Both the position numbers and the translations under genes were made by a program. Positions 8,405-16,618 of a stretch of 64,000 nt of DNA are shown one piece after another. This stretch comes from Chloroflexota bacterium. Lineage in GTDB: Bacteria; Chloroflexota; Anaerolineae; UBA4142. The stretch is from the NCBI GenBank assembly GCA_023381515.1, contig JAMCQI010000110.1, positions 1 through 64,000 on the forward strand, given 5' to 3'. Under the pieces are notes generated by a model that searched no databases, had not been told where the DNA came from, and saw only the letters and a list, made by a program, of their open reading frames with translations. Position 1 is the first letter of the stretch; each line of letters starts with the position of its first letter.

Positions 8405-9191
8405 TCCTCTTTCCTTTTCCCGTTACGGCGGCCGCCGGTGCAAATGGAGTGCCCTGGAACAGATTGCCCCAGCCATTCTGCAGGTACTGCTGAATGATAC
8501 CGACGACATTGAACACAATCCAATAGAGCGATAGGCCAATCGGGAATGAAAGGGAGATATAGCCGATAAAGAGGGGCATCATAAGCTGCATGGACTGGTT
8601 CATCTGGGCTTGGGTTGGGTCTGTCGACGGCACCGTCATCATTTTCTGCTGAATGAAGGTACTGGCGAGAACGAGAGCTGGAACCACATAGCCGATCCCA
8701 TCCGGGTGGCCGGCCAGGTTCAGCCCCAAAAAGCCGCTGTTCACCGGTACGATCGAGGCCAACTGCGGGAGGAATCCGTACAAATGTTTGGACAACTCCA
8801 TCAGTTGTTCCGGCTGGCTCCCCATGACCATGGTGATCGACTGGTAAAGCCCCACCAAAATTGGCCAAGGGATCAATGCGGGCAAACACCCCCCGAGCGG
8901 ATTGACGCCCGCTTCCCGGTACAGCCGCATCTGCTCCTGGGACAGCTTTTCCTTGTCCTTGGCGTACTTTTTCTGCATCTCCTGCCAGTCTTTGCTCGCC
9001 ATGAGCGATTGCTGCTTCCTCATGGCCTTTTGCTGTGTCGCATAGAAAGGCAGCGTGATCAAGCGGATGAGCAAGGTAAAGACGATGATCGCCACCCCGT
9101 AATTGCCGATGATATAGTAGATGAACATGAGAATGTTCACCATCGGGTTGAACACCAGCGTGTTCCAGATGGGGGCCAAAAAATCAAACAT
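8385..9191 (-). CDS. yidC: Membrane protein insertase YidC/Oxa1
   Basis: 268 residues with about five membrane segments (YYIIGNYGVAIIVFTLLIRL near the start, the WPILVGLYQSI region, VPALVLASTFIQQ, and the two-part C-terminal FIGYISLSFPIGLSLYWIV). There is no large periplasmic P1 domain, as in the short YidC2/Oxa1 forms. A cytoplasmic basic loop, KAMRKQQSLMASKDWQ, follows TM1. No lipobox is seen. Position between the PQQ-type lipoprotein and jag supports the call. Confidence 0.93.
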   Translation of the reverse strand: MFDFLAPIWNTLVFNPMVNILMFIYYIIGNYGVAIIVFTLLIRLITLPFYATQQKAMRKQQSLMASKDWQEMQKKYAKDKEKLSQEQMRLYREAGVNPLGGCLPALIPWPILVGLYQSITMVMGSQPEQLMELSKHLYGFLPQLASIVPVNSGFLGLNLAGHPDGIGYVVPALVLASTFIQQKMMTVPSTDPTQAQMNQSMQLMMPLFIGYISLSFPIGLSLYWIVFNVVGIIQQYLQNGWGNLFQGTPFAPAAAVTGKGKRNVANKS

Positions 9192-9249
9192 TTCTAAAGC
9201 AACTCCTTATCAGATCCGACGAGACGCCCGGGTTGGCCGCTGGCGTCAT

Positions 9250-10392
9250 CTACTGGGTCGCGGGCGTCGGCGTGACCAACTTGCCGGTCGACGTGTCTAA
9301 CGTCCATTTCGGCTTACCGTCGGCTTCGTTGATGGCGTAAAGCAAGCGGTCTAAGGATGGAATGTAAACCACCCCGTCGGCTGCGGCGGGTGAAGCCATG
9401 ATCTGATTTCCGGTGTTGTAAGCCCACTTTTCCGTCCCCGTCGTCGCATCCAGCGCATAAAGCTTATGGTCATCCGAGCCAAAATAGGCGCTCCCGTTGT
9501 CGATGATGACCGCCGAGCGCACAGAGCCGCCCGCCTTGAACGGCTGGGGCCACTTGCTCGCGCCCGTGCTGGCATCCACCGCGGTCACATCGCCCTCTAG
9601 CGATCCAAAGTAAACGATGCCGTCGGCCACGGTGGGATTGGACCAGATCCAACTCTCATCTCCAAAGGAAAAAGTCCATTTGGCCGGCACGGCCTTGTCC
9701 TGCGCTGCCGCCGCCGTCGCGGCTTTTATGTCGATCGCAAACAGCTTGGAAAGACCGGCAATATAGACAATGCCGTTCGCCACAGCGGGCTTGGTCACAA
9801 CGATTCCACCCGCATCAAAACTCCATAATTTAGAGCCGGTCGTCGCATCCAGGGCGTAGAGGTTATGGTCAAGCGAAGCTGCATAGAGCACACCGTCTGC
9901 AACCGTCGGGTCTGCCCAAATCTCGCCGTTGGTCGTATACTCCCACATCTTTTTGCCTTGGGCGGCGTCCACGGCGTAGACCTTTTTGTCATTGGCTCCG
10001 AAATATACAACGCCGTTCGTCACCGCCGGTCCCGGCACAATCGCGTCCCCTGCCGCGAACTGCCAAATCACTTTACCCGTCGCCGCTTCGAGAGCGTAGA
10101 GATTCTTGTCAAAAGCACCAAAATACAGACTCGTGCCGGCGGTTGCAGGAGTTGAGTACAAAGGCGCAATCGTCTTGTCGGGTGGAAATTCCCACTTGAC
10201 ACTTCCGTCCGCCGCGTTGACGTCAAACATCTTGCCCGTCACGCTCCCAAAGTATACCGAGCCGTTCGCCACGCGTGCGCTCGCCCATCCGGAGACCGGT
10301 GCGCCCCCGCAGCCGACTAATAGAAACGCGGCGGCAATGACCCCTGCGAGCGCCAACGCCGGCCGCGCACGATGAATAATAGCCAAACGCAT
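9250..10392 (-). CDS. Lipoprotein with PQQ-type beta-propeller repeats
   Basis: The chosen ATG at 10392 has GGAGG directly upstream and gives a signal peptide ending in a lipobox (AFLLVGCGG). The mature part has roughly eight repeats of about 40 residues built on 'VxNGVVYFGxxDKKVYAxDAxxGxxxW', typical of PQQ/BamB-like propellers. A scaffold role at the cell surface or in envelope assembly is likely; catalytic PQQ binding is not shown. It is inserted between yidD and yidC, where cells normally have no gene, and is probably part of the same transcript. Confidence 0.88.
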   Translation of the reverse strand: MRLAIIHRARPALALAGVIAAAFLLVGCGGAPVSGWASARVANGSVYFGSVTGKMFDVNAADGSVKWEFPPDKTIAPLYSTPATAGTSLYFGAFDKNLYALEAATGKVIWQFAAGDAIVPGPAVTNGVVYFGANDKKVYAVDAAQGKKMWEYTTNGEIWADPTVADGVLYAASLDHNLYALDATTGSKLWSFDAGGIVVTKPAVANGIVYIAGLSKLFAIDIKAATAAAAQDKAVPAKWTFSFGDESWIWSNPTVADGIVYFGSLEGDVTAVDASTGASKWPQPFKAGGSVRSAVIIDNGSAYFGSDDHKLYALDATTGTEKWAYNTGNQIMASPAAADGVVYIPSLDRLLYAINEADGKPKWTLDTSTGKLVTPTPATQ

Positions 10393-10488
10393 GTCCTCCG
10401 AGTTACAGGGTTGCAAGTTTCAAGGCTTCAGGCCGCTTGACATTTCGCCTGCAGCCCTGAAACTTGGAACTCTACCTGAGATTTTAAC

Positions 10489-10704
10489 TCATTCGTACGG
10501 AACGGGATCATACCCTCCGGGATTGAGCGGGTGACAGCGCACAATGCGCCGCACCGCCAACCATCCCCCTTTTACAAAGCCGAAATGCGTAATCGCTTCC
10601 AACCCATACTGCGAGCAAGAGGGGACGAAGCGGCAACTGGGCGGCAAGAGAGGAGAAAGCAAACGCTGATAGAGACGTATGATCAGAATGAGAATGTACT
10701 TCAT
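10489..10704 (-). CDS. yidD: Membrane protein insertion efficiency factor YidD
   Basis: 71 residues with the full family signature: an N-terminal amphipathic helix ([18 protein letters not shown]), CSQYGLEAI with its two nearby Cys, and the closing [12 protein letters not shown]. It begins 1 bp after the rnpA stop, the conserved arrangement that supplies YidC co-factors together with RNase P protein. Confidence 0.95.
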   Translation of the reverse strand: MKYILILIIRLYQRLLSPLLPPSCRFVPSCSQYGLEAITHFGFVKGGWLAVRRIVRCHPLNPGGYDPVPYE

Positions 10705-10705
10705 A

Positions 10706-11044
10706 TTACTGTTTGATCAGGTGAGCGCGCTGGAGGAGGTTTTCGACGGCGGCGTCCACTTGCTGAAAAGTCGCCCTTTCTACCTCCCGTCGCGCGATCA
10801 GGATAATATCCCACCCCGGCTCGATCTTGCCGAGCCGGTGCCGCATGGCCTCGCGCATCAAACGCTTGGTCCGATTGCGCCGCACCGCCTTGCCGATCTT
10901 TTTACCGGCGACAAAACCAAAACGGCTGAGGTCCATCCCATTGGTACGGGCTCGCAGGATCATCAGATAATGTGACCAGGATTTGCCATTCTCCCAGACC
11001 TGCTGGAAATCAGAGCCCTCGCGCAGACTGAACGCGCGCTTCAC
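10706..11044 (-). CDS. rnpA: Ribonuclease P protein component
   Basis: 112 residues with the RNR motif region [16 protein letters not shown] and the preceding [12 protein letters not shown]. It is the protein subunit of RNase P, which removes tRNA 5' leaders. GTG at 11044 is the start (GTG AAG CGC GCG), 49 bp after the rpmH stop. The neighbours rpmH and yidD confirm the call. Confidence 0.95.
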   Translation of the reverse strand: MKRAFSLREGSDFQQVWENGKSWSHYLMILRARTNGMDLSRFGFVAGKKIGKAVRRNRTKRLMREAMRHRLGKIEPGWDIILIARREVERATFQQVDAAVENLLQRAHLIKQ

Positions 11045-11093
11045 CTGTCGGCCTCTCTACGCAGCTTTGCCGCGTGGCAGGGTGACCTCCGGC

Positions 11094-11258
11094 CTATTTT
11101 TGTTTCAATCCCGAGCGGGTCGGCGTCACGGCGAGGCGCTTGCGCCCGCGGGCGCGGCGCGCGGCGAGCACCTTCCGCCCGCCTTTGGTCTTCATGCGGG
11201 AGCGAAAGCCGTGCGTGCGTAATCTCTTTAATCGTTTGGGCTGATAGACTCGCTTCAC
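11094..11258 (-). CDS. rpmH: 50S ribosomal protein L34
   Basis: A 54-residue basic protein. A GTG start at 11258 is preceded by AAGGAG. The sequence begins [18 protein letters not shown] and continues with [24 protein letters not shown], the universal L34 pattern, with a ten-residue longer tail than the E. coli protein. It is the first gene of the minus-strand series and has its own strong promoter just upstream. dnaA, usually the next gene, is not present on the far side. Confidence 0.95.
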   Translation of the reverse strand: MKRVYQPKRLKRLRTHGFRSRMKTKGGRKVLAARRARGRKRLAVTPTRSGLKQK

Positions 11259-11290
11259 AAGGACTCCTTGGGCTCTAAATAGCGAGGTGT

Positions 11291-11319
11291 ATTATACCTG
11301 GAAACTGGCCGATTGTCCA
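11291..11319 (-). promoter_or_regulatory. Sigma-70-type promoter of rpmH-rnpA
   Basis: On the minus strand TGGACA (11319-11314) and TATAAT (11296-11291) are separated by 17 bp. Transcription would begin near 11284, about 25 bases before the GTG of rpmH, leaving room for the AAGGAG site. Confidence 0.75.
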
Positions 11320-11416
11320 ACCGCGCATCCTTAATTCCTCCCCCCCGTCTTCACATTTCATTCACATTCGCGTGCCATAATCTGTCCAAGAAAAAAATCC
11401 AGAAAAGGAGTACAAA

Positions 11417-11785
11417 ATGAACGGGAGATGGATTCTCGTCACGTTGCTCGCAATCATTCTGATCGTGGCCGCCGTCGGTCTCGGCGTCTATGTCTACAAT
11501 GTGGGGGTCGCACAGGGGTTGGCTCAGAGCGGCAAGCTGTCGGCACCGGAGACCGGGACGCTGCCGTATCCCTATTACGGGCCCTTTTTCTTCCGCCCAT
11601 TTGGGTTCGGGTTCGGTTTTCTCGGTTTCTTGTTCCCGCTCTTTTTCATCTTCCTCATCTTCGCCCTGCTGCGCGGGATCTTTTTGGGCGGCCACTGGGG
11701 ACGGCACCGGCGCTATTGGAGAGAAGATGGCGAGGTGCCACCGCAGTTCGAGGAATGGCATCGCAAGGCGCATGAAGCCAAGTGA
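11417..11785 (+). CDS. Small two-TM membrane protein
   Basis: 122 residues with an N-terminal membrane segment (ILVTLLAIILIVAAVGLGVYVY), a short loop, a Phe/Gly-rich stretch (GPFFFRPFGFGFGF) running into a second hydrophobic segment, and a basic, His/Arg/Trp-rich tail. The start has AAAGGAG 7 bases upstream. Function is unknown. It sits about 200 bp upstream of the response regulator and may belong to the same stress-sensing unit (inference). Confidence 0.75.
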   Translation: MNGRWILVTLLAIILIVAAVGLGVYVYNVGVAQGLAQSGKLSAPETGTLPYPYYGPFFFRPFGFGFGFLGFLFPLFFIFLIFALLRGIFLGGHWGRHRRYWREDGEVPPQFEEWHRKAHEAK

Positions 11786-11955
11786 TGGGCCAATGAGCCA
11801 ATCTGCCAATTTGCCAATGAGCCAATGAGAACGGTAGAGGTGCGCTTTTGTAGCCTAGCCCACCAGCCCCGCGCGTTCCAGCGGGGCAGGTGCGCTAGGC
11901 TACTCGGGTCTAGTCCACCCGCGGTCACCGACGGTCCTGCGGTATGCTCGTGGCA
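11786..11955. repeat. Quasi-repeat and large hairpin (family 'GTAGCCTAGC')
   Basis: First come tandem 'gccaatgagccaatctgcc' words (11787-11830). Then a long palindrome follows, with arms GTAGCCTAGC (11850-11859) and GCTAGGCTAC (11894-11903) and an inner stem GCCCC...GGGGC. A tail 'cccgcggtcaccgacggt' closes it. The same hairpin and tail recur at 36.28-36.51 and 40.57-40.69 kb. Confidence 0.75.
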
Positions 11956-11984
11956 CTGACAAAAGTGTAAAGGAAGCATATAAT
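11956..11984 (+). promoter_or_regulatory. Promoter of the response-regulator gene, near-leaderless
   Basis: CTGACA (11956-11961) and TATAAT (11979-11984) with a 17-bp spacer. The ATG of the regulator begins only 8 bases after the -10 box, so the mRNA would start at or 1-2 bases before the ATG, without a Shine-Dalgarno site. Confidence 0.65.
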
Positions 11985-11992
11985 GGTGGCTG

Positions 11993-12685
11993 ATGAAAAC
12001 GATTCTCGTCGTAGACGATGAACCCAAGATCGTGCAGCTCGCGCGCGACTACCTGGAGCGCGCGGGCCTGTCCGTGCTCAGCGCGGGGGATGGCAAGACC
12101 GCGCTCGCGAGCGTGCGCGCCGACAAGCCCGACCTCGTCGTTCTCGATCTCGGCCTGCCCGAGATGGACGGGCTGGACGTGATGCGCGCGCTCCGAAAAG
12201 AGTCGAACGTTCCGGTCATCATTCTCACCGCGCGGGGGGAAGAAACGGACAAGCTCGTCGGCCTCGAACTGGGGGCGGACGACTATATCGTCAAACCCTT
12301 TAGTCCGAAGGAACTGGTGGCGCGTGTGCGGGCGGTCTTGCGCCGGCTGGAGACTTTTTCGGAAGGCGCAGGCGCCCAAGTGATCCGCGTCGCGGATTTG
12401 GAATTGGATGTCCCGCGGATGCGCGCCACGGTGGGCGGCCGGGCCGTGGAACTCACCCCGACGGAATTCCAATTGCTCGCCGCGCTCGCCCGCGAGCCCG
12501 GACGTATCTTTACGCGCGGCCAACTCCTGGATGCGGTCCGCGGCGTCGCCTTCGAATCCTATGAGCGCGCGATCGACGCGCACATCAAGAACATCCGCAA
12601 GAAAATCGAGCCCGATCCGCATGAGCCCCGCTATATCCTTTCCGTTTACGGCGTGGGATATAGGTTCACGGATCAGTTTAAATAA
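11993..12685 (+). CDS. OmpR/PhoB-family response regulator
   Basis: 230 residues. The receiver domain has the acidic pair VVDDE, the phosphoacceptor in LVVLDLGLPEMDG, the Thr in IILTARGEE and the Lys in DDYIVKPFSPKEL. The C-terminal winged helix includes LTPTEFQLLAALAREPGRIFTRGQLLDAV and the closing YILSVYGVGYRF. It regulates transcription together with the histidine kinase encoded two genes downstream. Between them lies a methyltransferase-like membrane protein separated by a single base, so the three form one operon. Confidence 0.95.
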   Translation: MKTILVVDDEPKIVQLARDYLERAGLSVLSAGDGKTALASVRADKPDLVVLDLGLPEMDGLDVMRALRKESNVPVIILTARGEETDKLVGLELGADDYIVKPFSPKELVARVRAVLRRLETFSEGAGAQVIRVADLELDVPRMRATVGGRAVELTPTEFQLLAALAREPGRIFTRGQLLDAVRGVAFESYERAIDAHIKNIRKKIEPDPHEPRYILSVYGVGYRFTDQFK

Positions 12686-12686
12686 G

Positions 12687-13364
12687 ATGAGCAGCTTGAT
12701 AATAAGAGCGATTCTGGGTTTTGCCTTTTTGATGTTGGTCCTGACCGTTGTACTCTTTGTTCCGGCCGGATCTCTGACCTTTTGGCGAGCCTGGGTCTAC
12801 CTGGCTGTCTTTGCGGGTTGCACGATTCTCATCACGGCATATCTGTTCAAGAATGATCCAGAGTTGTTGGCGGGTCGTGTCCAGGCGGGGCCGGTCGCCG
12901 AAACCCAAAGGAGTCAGCAAATTATCCAAAGCCTCGCCAGCCTCTTTTTCATTGGCGTGTTCATCGTTTCCGGTTTGGATTTTCGTTTTGACTGGTCGCA
13001 TGTCCCCCCGGTCGTCAGTTTGATCGCGGATGGGATCGTCGCGCTTGGTTTTCTCATCGTTTTCCTAACGTTCAGAGAAAACAGCTATACAAGAGGCACC
13101 ATCCAGGTGTCAGAAGGGCAGAAGGTGGTTACCACAGGTCCGTACGGTCTAGTGCGGCATCCTATGTATTCGGGGGCCTTGCTCCTGATGATTCTTACGC
13201 CGGTCGCGTTGGGGTCTTGGGTGGCAGTTCCTTTTGTCATCCCATTGATACTGGTCATTGTGGTCAGGCTGCTAGACGAAGAGAGATTCTTGCGAGCGAA
13301 CCTGATCGGCTACGCCGCGTATTCGCAGAAGGTGCGATACCACCTCATTCCCTTCATTTGGTAG
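12687..13364 (+). CDS. Isoprenylcysteine carboxyl methyltransferase-like (ICMT/NnrU-type) membrane protein
   Basis: From ATG at 12687, one base after the regulator stop, the protein has 225 residues with five or more membrane segments and the signature TTGPYGLVRHPMYSGALLL followed by a C-terminal RLLDEERFLRANLIGYAAYSQ helix, as in the ICMT/phospholipid methyltransferase superfamily. In bacteria these act on membrane lipids or unknown substrates. Location inside a two-component operon suggests an envelope target or signalling role (inference). A second member lies at 40.95 kb. Confidence 0.85.
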   Translation: MSSLIIRAILGFAFLMLVLTVVLFVPAGSLTFWRAWVYLAVFAGCTILITAYLFKNDPELLAGRVQAGPVAETQRSQQIIQSLASLFFIGVFIVSGLDFRFDWSHVPPVVSLIADGIVALGFLIVFLTFRENSYTRGTIQVSEGQKVVTTGPYGLVRHPMYSGALLLMILTPVALGSWVAVPFVIPLILVIVVRLLDEERFLRANLIGYAAYSQKVRYHLIPFIW

Positions 13365-13416
13365 ATTGATCAATGCAAGTGGCTTTAGGATGGTGGTGAT
13401 GGGTAAAGGAGAGTTG

Positions 13417-14565
13417 GTGAGCAAAGAACCCGATCTGTCCTCCACGAAACGCCCTCCTTTCCGGCGCCGGCCGCCCTGGTGGCCTCCCGATGAGCCCTTT
13501 CCTCCGACCGATTCCAGGGCGCGATTGTGGCGGCAGAGGCGCAGGCACTTGCTCCTTCGCGTGGCTCTTTTTCTATTGCTGCTGCTTGCTCTCGCTTCGG
13601 CCGTTCTCACCGCATTCCTCTGGCTCATCGGGAGTTGGCTCGGCATCCTGGGGGCACCCCATGAGGTGATCGCCTTCGGTCCCTCGCGCTTGCTGTTGAT
13701 CGCCATTATCCTCCTGGGTCTCCTGGCGGCCGGCCGTGCGTTCGGCCGCCTGGCCATGCCCCTCGGGGACTTGATGAGTGCGGCGGGACGCGTCGCGGAG
13801 GGCGATTACTCGGTCCGCGTGGCCGAGCGCGGCCCGCGCGAGGTTCGGGCACTCGCCCACGCCTTTAATTCGATGGCAACACGCTTGCAGAGGAGCGACG
13901 AGCAGAGGCGTAATTTGCTCGCGGACGTGACCCACGAACTGCGGACCCCGCTCACGGTGATCCAGGGGAATCTAGAAGGGCTCTTGGACAATGTCTATCC
14001 GCGCGACGACGCGCACCTCGCGCCGATATTGGAAGAGACCCGCTTTCTCTCGCGCCTGATTGACGACTTGCGGACGCTCGCACTGGCCGAGAGCGGAGCG
14101 CTCAAGCTACAAAAAGAGCCAACCGACCTCGCGGTTCTCGTCGGCGAAACGGTGGCGTCGTTCAAGGGTCAAGGAGACAGCGCGGGCATCGGGCTGGTCA
14201 CGGACCTCGGAGGAGATCTTCCGACACTAGAACTCGATCCTGCGCGAATTCGCGAGGTGTTGGAGAACCTGATCGCGAACGCCCTGCGCTACACGCCGAG
14301 CGGCGGGACGGTGACCGTGCGCTGTCATACGGAAAAGGACAACCGGCATGTGACCGTGTCTGTGGCCGATACCGGGGCGGGGATTCCGCCCGACGATCTC
14401 CCGCACATTTTTGATCGCTTTCACAAATCGCGCGATTCGCGGGGGACGGGACTCGGTCTCGCGATTGCCAAGAACCTGGTCGGCGCGCACGGTGGCGAGA
14501 TGACGGCGCAGAGCGAAATCGGCCAAGGGACGACGATTCGCTTCACGCTGCCAGTGGTGAGCTAG
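13417..14565 (+). CDS. HAMP-containing sensor histidine kinase
   Basis: 382 residues from GTG at 13417, chosen because AAAGGAG lies just upstream; in-frame ATGs at 13390 and 13399 are alternatives. An unusual Pro/Trp/Arg-rich N-terminus (RRRPPWWPPDEPFPP) precedes two membrane segments with a very short outer loop, then HAMP, the H-box DVTHELRTPLT, N-box ENLIANALRYT, and G-boxes DTGAGIPPDDLP and GTGLGLAIAKNLV. The tiny periplasmic loop suggests sensing within the membrane. Its 3' end overlaps the convergent glycosylase gene by 23 bp. Confidence 0.93.
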   Translation: MSKEPDLSSTKRPPFRRRPPWWPPDEPFPPTDSRARLWRQRRRHLLLRVALFLLLLLALASAVLTAFLWLIGSWLGILGAPHEVIAFGPSRLLLIAIILLGLLAAGRAFGRLAMPLGDLMSAAGRVAEGDYSVRVAERGPREVRALAHAFNSMATRLQRSDEQRRNLLADVTHELRTPLTVIQGNLEGLLDNVYPRDDAHLAPILEETRFLSRLIDDLRTLALAESGALKLQKEPTDLAVLVGETVASFKGQGDSAGIGLVTDLGGDLPTLELDPARIREVLENLIANALRYTPSGGTVTVRCHTEKDNRHVTVSVADTGAGIPPDDLPHIFDRFHKSRDSRGTGLGLAIAKNLVGAHGGEMTAQSEIGQGTTIRFTLPVVS

Positions 14566-15214
14566 ACCCCCTCGGACATATCTCCAACAGCGGACAGACC
14601 GCACAGCGGGGCGTCCGTTTGAGGCAAATGTCCTTACCGAGCGCCACGAAGAGCGCGTGATACTCGTTGTAGAGCGCCGAGTCACGCGGGAGATGGTCCA
14701 TGAACAAGCGCTGCAGTTCCTCGTAGGTGGCATCCTCGCTCGCCAACCCGAGCCGTGCCATGATCCGACGCGTATAGGCATCCACGACAAAGACCGGCTT
14801 CTCTCCGGCGTAGAGAATGATCGAGTCCGCCGTCTCTGGCCCGATGCCGTACACGGCGAGCAGCTCCTCTCGGAGCGCCCCCGTTTCTTGCGCAAAGAGA
14901 TGGGCCAGCCGGCCGTGATGGACCCCAAACAAAAAGCGGATAAAGGCAGCGAGCTTTTTCGCTTTGAGGTTATAGTACCCTGAAGGACGAATCAAGCGCG
15001 CGAGCCGTGCGATGCGAACGCGGCGCAGTCCTTGAGGATGGAGCAACCCGGCTTGCTTCAGGTTTGTCATCGCTTTTTCGACATTCTTCCACGACGTGTT
15101 TTGCGTCAAGATCGCGCCGACAATCACCTCAAAAGGCGTGTCCCCCGGCCACCAATGCTGCGGACCAAAGTGCGCGTACAGTCGCCGATAAATGCCTTGG
15201 AGTTTTTCTTCCAC
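14543..15214 (-). CDS. HhH-GPD DNA glycosylase of the endonuclease III / MagIII type
   Basis: From GTG at 15214 the product has 223 residues. The sequence shows FEVIVGAILTQNTSWKNVEKA, the helix-hairpin-helix LAVYGIGPETADSIILYA, the catalytic Asp in FVVDAYTRRI and a 4Fe-4S motif C-X6-C-X2-C-X5-C in CLKRTPRCAVCPLLEIC. The Lys of endonuclease III (GVGRKTA) is Glu here, so a monofunctional glycosylase such as 3-methyladenine MagIII is more likely than an AP lyase. The longer open frame up to 15574 is not supported. Confidence 0.88.
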   Translation of the reverse strand: MEEKLQGIYRRLYAHFGPQHWWPGDTPFEVIVGAILTQNTSWKNVEKAMTNLKQAGLLHPQGLRRVRIARLARLIRPSGYYNLKAKKLAAFIRFLFGVHHGRLAHLFAQETGALREELLAVYGIGPETADSIILYAGEKPVFVVDAYTRRIMARLGLASEDATYEELQRLFMDHLPRDSALYNEYHALFVALGKDICLKRTPRCAVCPLLEICPRGSSSPLAA

Positions 15215-15237
15215 GATGGCAGATTGTAGCACACTTA

Positions 15238-15265
15238 TTGACACGCCGCTCAATCCGACTAGAAT
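15238..15265 (+). promoter_or_regulatory. Promoter of the HD-hydrolase gene
   Basis: TTGACA (15238-15243), 16-bp spacer, TAGAAT (15260-15265). GGGAGGAG follows, then the ATG at 15284. Confidence 0.7.
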
Positions 15266-15283
15266 CGGTCGGGGAGGAGATGT

Positions 15284-15883
15284 ATGAGTCAAGCCGCGAA
15301 CTACCTGAACGAAGTGGGCATGTTGAACCGCACGCCGCGCAGTGGATTCGCGTTCCTCGGCACGGGCCAACAATCCGTTTCGGAGCACATTGCTCGGATG
15401 CTCCATATCGCCTTTTTGCTCGCGCGCCAGACTGCGTCCAAGGTGGACGAGCTCCGCTTGCTCCACCTCGTCCTGTTTCACGATCTGCCCGAAGCGCGGA
15501 CGGGTGACCAGAACTATGTGAACCACAAATATGTGCGGGCCGACCTGGACAAGGTTCTTGAAGAAGGCGCGCACGAATGGCCTTTTGGCCAGGAGATTGC
15601 CGGCTATATCCGGGAATTTGAGGAACGCGTCACGCCCGAGGCGGTTCTCGCGAATGACGCCGACCAGCTCGAGTTGCTCGCCTCACTCAAGGAGCAGATG
15701 GATTTGGGCAATCCGCACGTGCAAGACTGGATTCCGCCTCTGCTCGCGCGCCTGAAAACAGATGTCGCCCAAAAGCTGGCGCAAGAGATCCTCGCCACGC
15801 CTTGGGATGAGTGGTGGTTCTCCGATAAAGAGGACCCGCACTGGGTGCATCACGGCAGGGGAGAGGCGGCGAGCGTGGAGTAA
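15284..15883 (+). CDS. HD-domain phosphohydrolase (YfbR/HDDC2-like)
   Basis: 199 residues. The metal-binding pattern is seen in SVSEHIARM, HDLPEARTGD (HD pair) and the distal Asp in ANDADQLE. These are features of 5'-deoxynucleotidase-type HD proteins, so nucleotide clean-up is the likely role. GGGAGGAG precedes the ATG. The C-terminal DEWWFSDKEDPHWVHHG is duplicated almost exactly, at DNA level too, 6.3 kb away at 22.16-22.20 kb. Confidence 0.88.
   Translation: MSQAANYLNEVGMLNRTPRSGFAFLGTGQQSVSEHIARMLHIAFLLARQTASKVDELRLLHLVLFHDLPEARTGDQNYVNHKYVRADLDKVLEEGAHEWPFGQEIAGYIREFEERVTPEAVLANDADQLELLASLKEQMDLGNPHVQDWIPPLLARLKTDVAQKLAQEILATPWDEWWFSDKEDPHWVHHGRGEAASVE
15809..15855 (+). repeat. 47-bp direct repeat, copy 1 (inside HD gene 3' end)
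   Basis: This stretch matches 22157-22203 at 45 of 47 positions by eye. The two differences are g/a at the Asp/Asn codon and a silent g/a in the Pro codon. The two copies bound a 6.3-kb segment. Confidence 0.8.
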
Positions 15884-15900
15884 CGCATCTTCATGCCCGC

Positions 15901-15928
15901 TTGACAGCCGACCGGTACGGGATAGAAT
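15901..15928 (+). promoter_or_regulatory. Promoter of the MNT/HEPN pair
   Basis: TTGACA (15901-15906), 16-bp spacer, TAGAAT (15923-15928), a near-consensus sigma-70 site upstream of the MNT gene at 15983. Confidence 0.75.
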
Positions 15929-15964
15929 GTCCTAATGATTAGCCACGTGTCCAAAAATTAGGAC
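15929..15964 (+). promoter_or_regulatory. Inverted repeat in the 5' leader, likely operator
   Basis: Perfect arms GTCCTAAT (15929-15936) and ATTAGGAC (15957-15964) begin at the base after the -10 box. Its position and the winged-helix N-terminus of the downstream MNT protein suggest autorepression (inference). Confidence 0.6.
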
Positions 15965-15982
15965 GGCCCAGTCCGGTGGATC

Positions 15983-16618
15983 ATGAAATTCTATCAAGTA
16001 TTGGATGACCTTCTGGGTCAACACTCGAAAGTCAAGATTCTCCGGTATCTATGCCAGACGCGGCTAGAGATGAGCGGGCGGCGCATCGCCAAAGATCTGG
16101 GCTTGAGTCCCTGGGCTTGTCATTTGGCCTTGCGACAATTGACAGATCAGGGCGTCCTCACGATGCGGAATGTCGGACGGACTTGTCTGTTTTGCCTTAA
16201 CGAAAGCAACTACGTTGCAGCCAAACTGTTGTTGCCACTATTTACAGGTGAGGCTCACTTGCTCCAAAACGCCATCGAAGAGCTAACAGCAGGTTTGGAC
16301 AAGTCAATCATTTCGGTCATTCTCTACGGTAGTGTTGCCAGAAAGCAAGAGCACCCCTTCAGCGATTTGGACCTCGTCGTGTTGGTCCCCAGCGACGCCA
16401 GTCGGAAGAAGGTTCGGGCCTTGTTCGAAAGTTCCGAAGAGTCTTTTATCGCCCGGTTTGGAAATAGGCTTTCCCCTCTCATCCTTCCCGTTGCCGAGTT
16501 CCGCAAGCGATACCGGAACAGAGATCCTCTCATCATGGACGTTGTAAACACGGGGCGCGTTGTCTCGGGTCAATTGATCACTGAGGTCATCCGCCATGGC
16601 GCCCAAAAAGATTCTTAG
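15983..16618 (+). CDS. Winged-helix plus minimal nucleotidyltransferase (MNT) protein
   Basis: 211 residues. Residues 1-70 form a winged helix (KILRYLCQTRLEMSGRRIAKDL, then ALRQLTDQGVLTMR). Residues 95-190 carry a nucleotidyltransferase domain with the GS and D-x-D signature in ISVILYGSVARKQEHPFSDLDLVVLV. In MNT-HEPN toxin-antitoxin systems the MNT partner AMPylates and silences the HEPN toxin. The overlap with the next gene (23 bp) supports such a pair. The added DNA-binding domain would let it act as repressor too. Confidence 0.82.
   Translation: MKFYQVLDDLLGQHSKVKILRYLCQTRLEMSGRRIAKDLGLSPWACHLALRQLTDQGVLTMRNVGRTCLFCLNESNYVAAKLLLPLFTGEAHLLQNAIEELTAGLDKSIISVILYGSVARKQEHPFSDLDLVVLVPSDASRKKVRALFESSEESFIARFGNRLSPLILPVAEFRKRYRNRDPLIMDVVNTGRVVSGQLITEVIRHGAQKDS

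Noticed and set aside
11259..11416. Possible oriC next to rpmH
   Set aside because: No dnaA gene, no cluster of DnaA boxes and no AT-rich 13-mers were seen; the region is explained by the rpmH promoter.
14543..15574. Extended N-terminus of the HhH-GPD gene up to 15574
   Set aside because: The extension covers the promoter and the start of the divergent HD gene and has no glycosylase homology; GTG 15214 fits the family start.
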